Positions 5,771-7,330 of a DNA stretch of 7,330 nt are shown here, piece by piece (position 1 is the stretch's first letter; every line of letters begins with the position of its first letter). The translations under genes and the position numbers were made by a program. A model generated the notes under the pieces. It was not told the DNA's origin. It made no database searches and saw only the letters and a list, made by a program, of their open reading frames with translations. The stretch is from Elusimicrobiota bacterium (GTDB taxonomy: Bacteria; Elusimicrobiota; Elusimicrobia; UBA1565; UBA9628), in contig JAGWJU010000056.1 in the NCBI GenBank assembly GCA_028865585.1, positions 1-7,330 of the forward strand, read 5' to 3'.

Positions 5771-6685
5771 TCAGGGCGCGGCGGGGCCGAGCTTGGCCTT
5801 AATATCGCCGCGCATTTCCAGGATGACCCGAACGTAGTTGTCCGAGTGGTTGTAGGAGTAAAGCGCGTTCCAGACCGGAGAGCCTTTGGACTCGTCCGGA
5901 CCCGGCTTGTAGCCGTGCGCCGTCAGGTAGTTGGCCACGCTGGCCAGGGCGTCGGGCCACTCATCCCAGCTCTTCTTGCCGTCGCCGTCGAAGTCCACGG
6001 CGTAGGCGTTGTAGGACGACGGCATGAACTGGTAGTAGCCGAAGGCGCCCGCGTAGGAGCCCAGGACCGACTGCGGGTCGACGGACTGCTTCCAGCAGAT
6101 CTCCAGGTACTGCGCGATTTCCCCGCAGGCCCAGTCCGAGAGGGACGGAAACGCCGCCGCGATGGTGAAGAGCGCGGAAATGACGTGGAAGCCCCCGGTA
6201 TAGGTTCCCCAGCGCGTCTCGACGCCGACTAAACTGACCAGCACCAGCGGGTCCACGCCGTAGCGGGCCTGAATCTGGGCCAGGAGATCCTTGTGATCGC
6301 GGTAGAATTGGGCGCCGGCCGCGATGTTCCCCGGCGTGATGAAAAGTTTGCGGTAGCGCGAGTAGGGCAGGGACTCGGCCGGCGCGCTCAAGAGCCTGAT
6401 GATGACGGGGATGAGGTCGGTCTTGGGGTCGCCGATGGCCGCGCGGGCGAAGGCCGGCGGCACGCCCAGAGCCGGCAACAGCGGGAGCACCTTGGCTTCC
6501 ACGGCGGCCTTGTCCAAAAATTTCTTGCCCGGCGTCAGGGAAAAGCGCGCGGGTGCCTGCGCGAAACGTTGGATATGGGCCAACTGAAGAAAAAAAGCCT
6601 GGTCTGAAGCGGGGGAGAGGGTGGCGAACGCCGGGGAGCCCGATAAAAGCGCCGCGACAGCCAAAATTGCCGCGCGCCTCATCAT
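5771..6685 (-). CDS. Periplasmic lytic murein transglycosylase, MltB family (GH103)
   Basis: A 304-residue secreted enzyme that cleaves peptidoglycan glycan strands to leave 1,6-anhydro-N-acetylmuramic ends. A signal peptide covers residues 1-21, with probable cleavage after AFA. There is no lipobox cysteine, so unlike E. coli MltB it should be soluble. VGVETRWG (153-160) holds the catalytic glutamate E156. A YAGAFGYYQFMPSS stretch (211-224) is the family signature. DFDGDGKKSWD (231-241) is the EF-hand-like calcium loop known from MltB/Slt35, followed by SVANYL (249-254) and YNHSDNYV (278-285). The length is close to the catalytic core of the family. The ATG at 6685 is preferred to the adjacent second ATG at 6682 because the promoter places the transcript start exactly there. 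It lies 59 bases downstream of the cupin gene on the same strand. Confidence 0.93.
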   Translation of the reverse strand: MMRRAAILAVAALLSGSPAFATLSPASDQAFFLQLAHIQRFAQAPARFSLTPGKKFLDKAAVEAKVLPLLPALGVPPAFARAAIGDPKTDLIPVIIRLLSAPAESLPYSRYRKLFITPGNIAAGAQFYRDHKDLLAQIQARYGVDPLVLVSLVGVETRWGTYTGGFHVISALFTIAAAFPSLSDWACGEIAQYLEICWKQSVDPQSVLGSYAGAFGYYQFMPSSYNAYAVDFDGDGKKSWDEWPDALASVANYLTAHGYKPGPDESKGSPVWNALYSYNHSDNYVRVILEMRGDIKAKLGPAAP

Positions 6686-6691
6686 GGATTG

Positions 6692-6719
6692 ATTATATCA
6701 CTCCGCGCGCGAAAATCAA
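6692..6719 (-). promoter_or_regulatory. Promoter of the lytic transglycosylase gene (leaderless)
   Basis: Reading the minus strand: TTGATT (6719-6714), a 16-base spacer and a perfect TATAAT (6697-6692), with an extended -10 TG at 6700-6699. Only six bases (CAATCC) separate the -10 box from the ATG at 6685, so transcription should start on the start codon itself. It sits in the short gap after the cupin gene, giving the transglycosylase its own transcript. Confidence 0.75.
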
Positions 6720-6744
6720 GTTTGGAGCTTTAATGAGCCGCCGG

Positions 6745-7206
6745 CTAGCGTCCGGGCTTGGCGTCCAGGGGATTGGGAAGCCCCAGGGCGTCAAAGGGTC
6801 CGTCGAAGCTTGAGACGAACTCGCAGCGGCCCCAGCCCGTATTGGCCAGGGCCAGGGGCGTCTTGGCGGGAATCACGGCGTAGGAGCCGCGCTCAAGGAC
6901 GTGCGTCTTGCCGCCGGCGGTCAGCCGCATTTTTCCCGAAAGCATGAAAATGACCTCGGTGTAGGAATGGTAGTGCGTCGGGATTTTGTAGCCGGAGGGA
7001 AAGCGGACCAGGAGCTCGACGCCGTGCGTGGCGGGATTCTCGTAGAGGAGCTGGTAGGCCGCGCCGACCGGCAGGGTGTTGGACAGGGCCCAAGGCTCGC
7101 GCGCGGCGCTGGTCACGACGACGCCCGGTTTCGCCGGGGCGTTTTGCGCGAACGTCGCGGCCGCGCCGGCGAGAACGGCGGCCAAGGTCAGGGCGGCTTT
7201 TTTCAT
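6745..7206 (-). CDS. Secreted single-domain cupin protein
   Basis: A 153-residue protein with a clear signal peptide (MKKAALTLAAVLAGAAATFA, cleavage about after residue 20) and one cupin barrel. Cupin motif 1 is intact: H78-Y-H80-x3-E84, then G91, supplying three metal ligands. Motif 2 (GSYAVIPAKTPLALANTG, 107-124) has the proline and glycine framework, but the position usually held by the fourth ligand histidine, after the second proline, is leucine (L118). It may bind metal with three ligands or use another residue. Proteins of this kind include periplasmic sensors, isomerases and dioxygenase-like enzymes, and the function here is unknown. ATG at 7206 is chosen because the signal peptide begins there. 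The open frame extends further upstream only by reading through the tRNA gene. AGGA (7221-7218) is a distant Shine-Dalgarno candidate. It may be cotranscribed with the tRNA 26 bases upstream. Confidence 0.82.
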   Translation of the reverse strand: MKKAALTLAAVLAGAAATFAQNAPAKPGVVVTSAAREPWALSNTLPVGAAYQLLYENPATHGVELLVRFPSGYKIPTHYHSYTEVIFMLSGKMRLTAGGKTHVLERGSYAVIPAKTPLALANTGWGRCEFVSSFDGPFDALGLPNPLDAKPGR

Positions 7207-7232
7207 GGAGTCTTTGTTCCTGATCAAAAATA

Positions 7233-7304
7233 TGGCGAGGGACAGGATCGAACTGTCGACACCCGGTTTTTCAGACCGGTGCTCTACCACTGAGCTACCT
7301 CGCC
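7233..7304 (-). tRNA. tRNA-Phe (anticodon GAA)
   Basis: The minus strand folds into a complete cloverleaf. The acceptor stem GGCGAGG/CCTCGCC is fully paired (7304-7298 with 7240-7234). The D arm is GCTC-AGTGGTA-GAGC. The anticodon stem CCGGT/ACCGG encloses loop CTGAAAA with anticodon GAA at 7272-7270. The variable loop has five bases, and the T arm is GACAG-TTCGATC-CTGTC. The discriminator is A at 7233. CCA is not encoded (the next bases are TAT), so CCA must be added by nucleotidyltransferase. The GAA anticodon, U33 and A37 fit phenylalanine. Confidence 0.96.
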
Positions 7305-7322
7305 GCGGCAAAAGCGCGGAAC

Positions 7323-7328
7323 ATTAAA
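7323..7328 (-). promoter_or_regulatory. Possible -10 box of tRNA-Phe
   Basis: Minus-strand TTTAAT (7328-7323) lies 18 bases before the tRNA 5' end at 7304, giving a predicted start near 7316 and a short precursor leader. The -35 region would be beyond the window edge, so this cannot be confirmed here. Confidence 0.35.
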
Positions 7329-7330
7329 TC

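Noticed and set aside
7207..7311. N-terminal extension of the cupin frame upstream of its signal peptide
   Set aside because: The extra residues are a read-through of the tRNA-Phe gene. The signal peptide starts at the ATG at 7206, so that is the start.
1..7330. Search for a mobile element, CRISPR array, phage, toxin-antitoxin or defence system
   Set aside because: No transposase, integrase, regularly spaced repeats, terminal inverted repeats or defence-protein motifs were found. The tRNA gene has no visible repeated 3' fragment to suggest an integration site within the window.

Overview
The window is GC-rich bacterial chromosome, packed with genes that mostly overlap by a few bases. It reads as ordinary core and accessory metabolism from a Gram-negative-type (diderm) bacterium. 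An MltB-type lytic transglycosylase and two signal-peptide proteins imply a periplasm. The combination of high GC, 4-base gene overlaps and TATAAT boxes 6-7 bases ahead of start codons resembles what I recall of GC-rich Elusimicrobiota. That phylum guess is weak inference and nothing here proves it. I see no mobile element, CRISPR array, phage gene or defence cassette.

Layout. (A) Bases 2-1332, plus strand: the 3' part of a CoA-transferase/acetyl-CoA hydrolase gene whose product is fused to a C-terminal GNAT acetyltransferase, overlapping by 4 bases a small two-CBS-domain protein. (B) 1387-2790, plus strand: an AidB-like acyl-CoA dehydrogenase with its own promoter. (C) 2809-5743, plus strand: a tight five-gene operon. 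It holds dapB (lysine/peptidoglycan precursor synthesis), an unrecognised two-helix membrane protein, folK (folate synthesis), a membrane-anchored alpha/beta hydrolase and a small GNAT acetyltransferase. Junctions overlap by 4, 4, 4 and 8 bases. A near-consensus second promoter lies in the end of folK and should drive the last two genes separately. (D) 5771-7304, minus strand and convergent with C: tRNA-Phe(GAA), a secreted cupin protein 26 bases downstream of it, then a periplasmic MltB-family lytic transglycosylase with its own promoter.

The most notable pattern is regulatory. Three genes that head transcription units (acyl-CoA dehydrogenase, dapB, lytic transglycosylase) have a TATAAT-like -10 box ending only 6-7 bases before the ATG, so their mRNAs should begin at or next to the start codon (leaderless). 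The downstream CBS gene instead carries a textbook Shine-Dalgarno sequence. The organism therefore seems to use both initiation modes according to operon position. The second notable spot is the folK/hydrolase junction, where a strong promoter is followed at once by three alternating complementary 5-mers that can form either of two hairpins. No wholly new multi-gene system is evident. The least explained protein is the membrane protein between dapB and folK.
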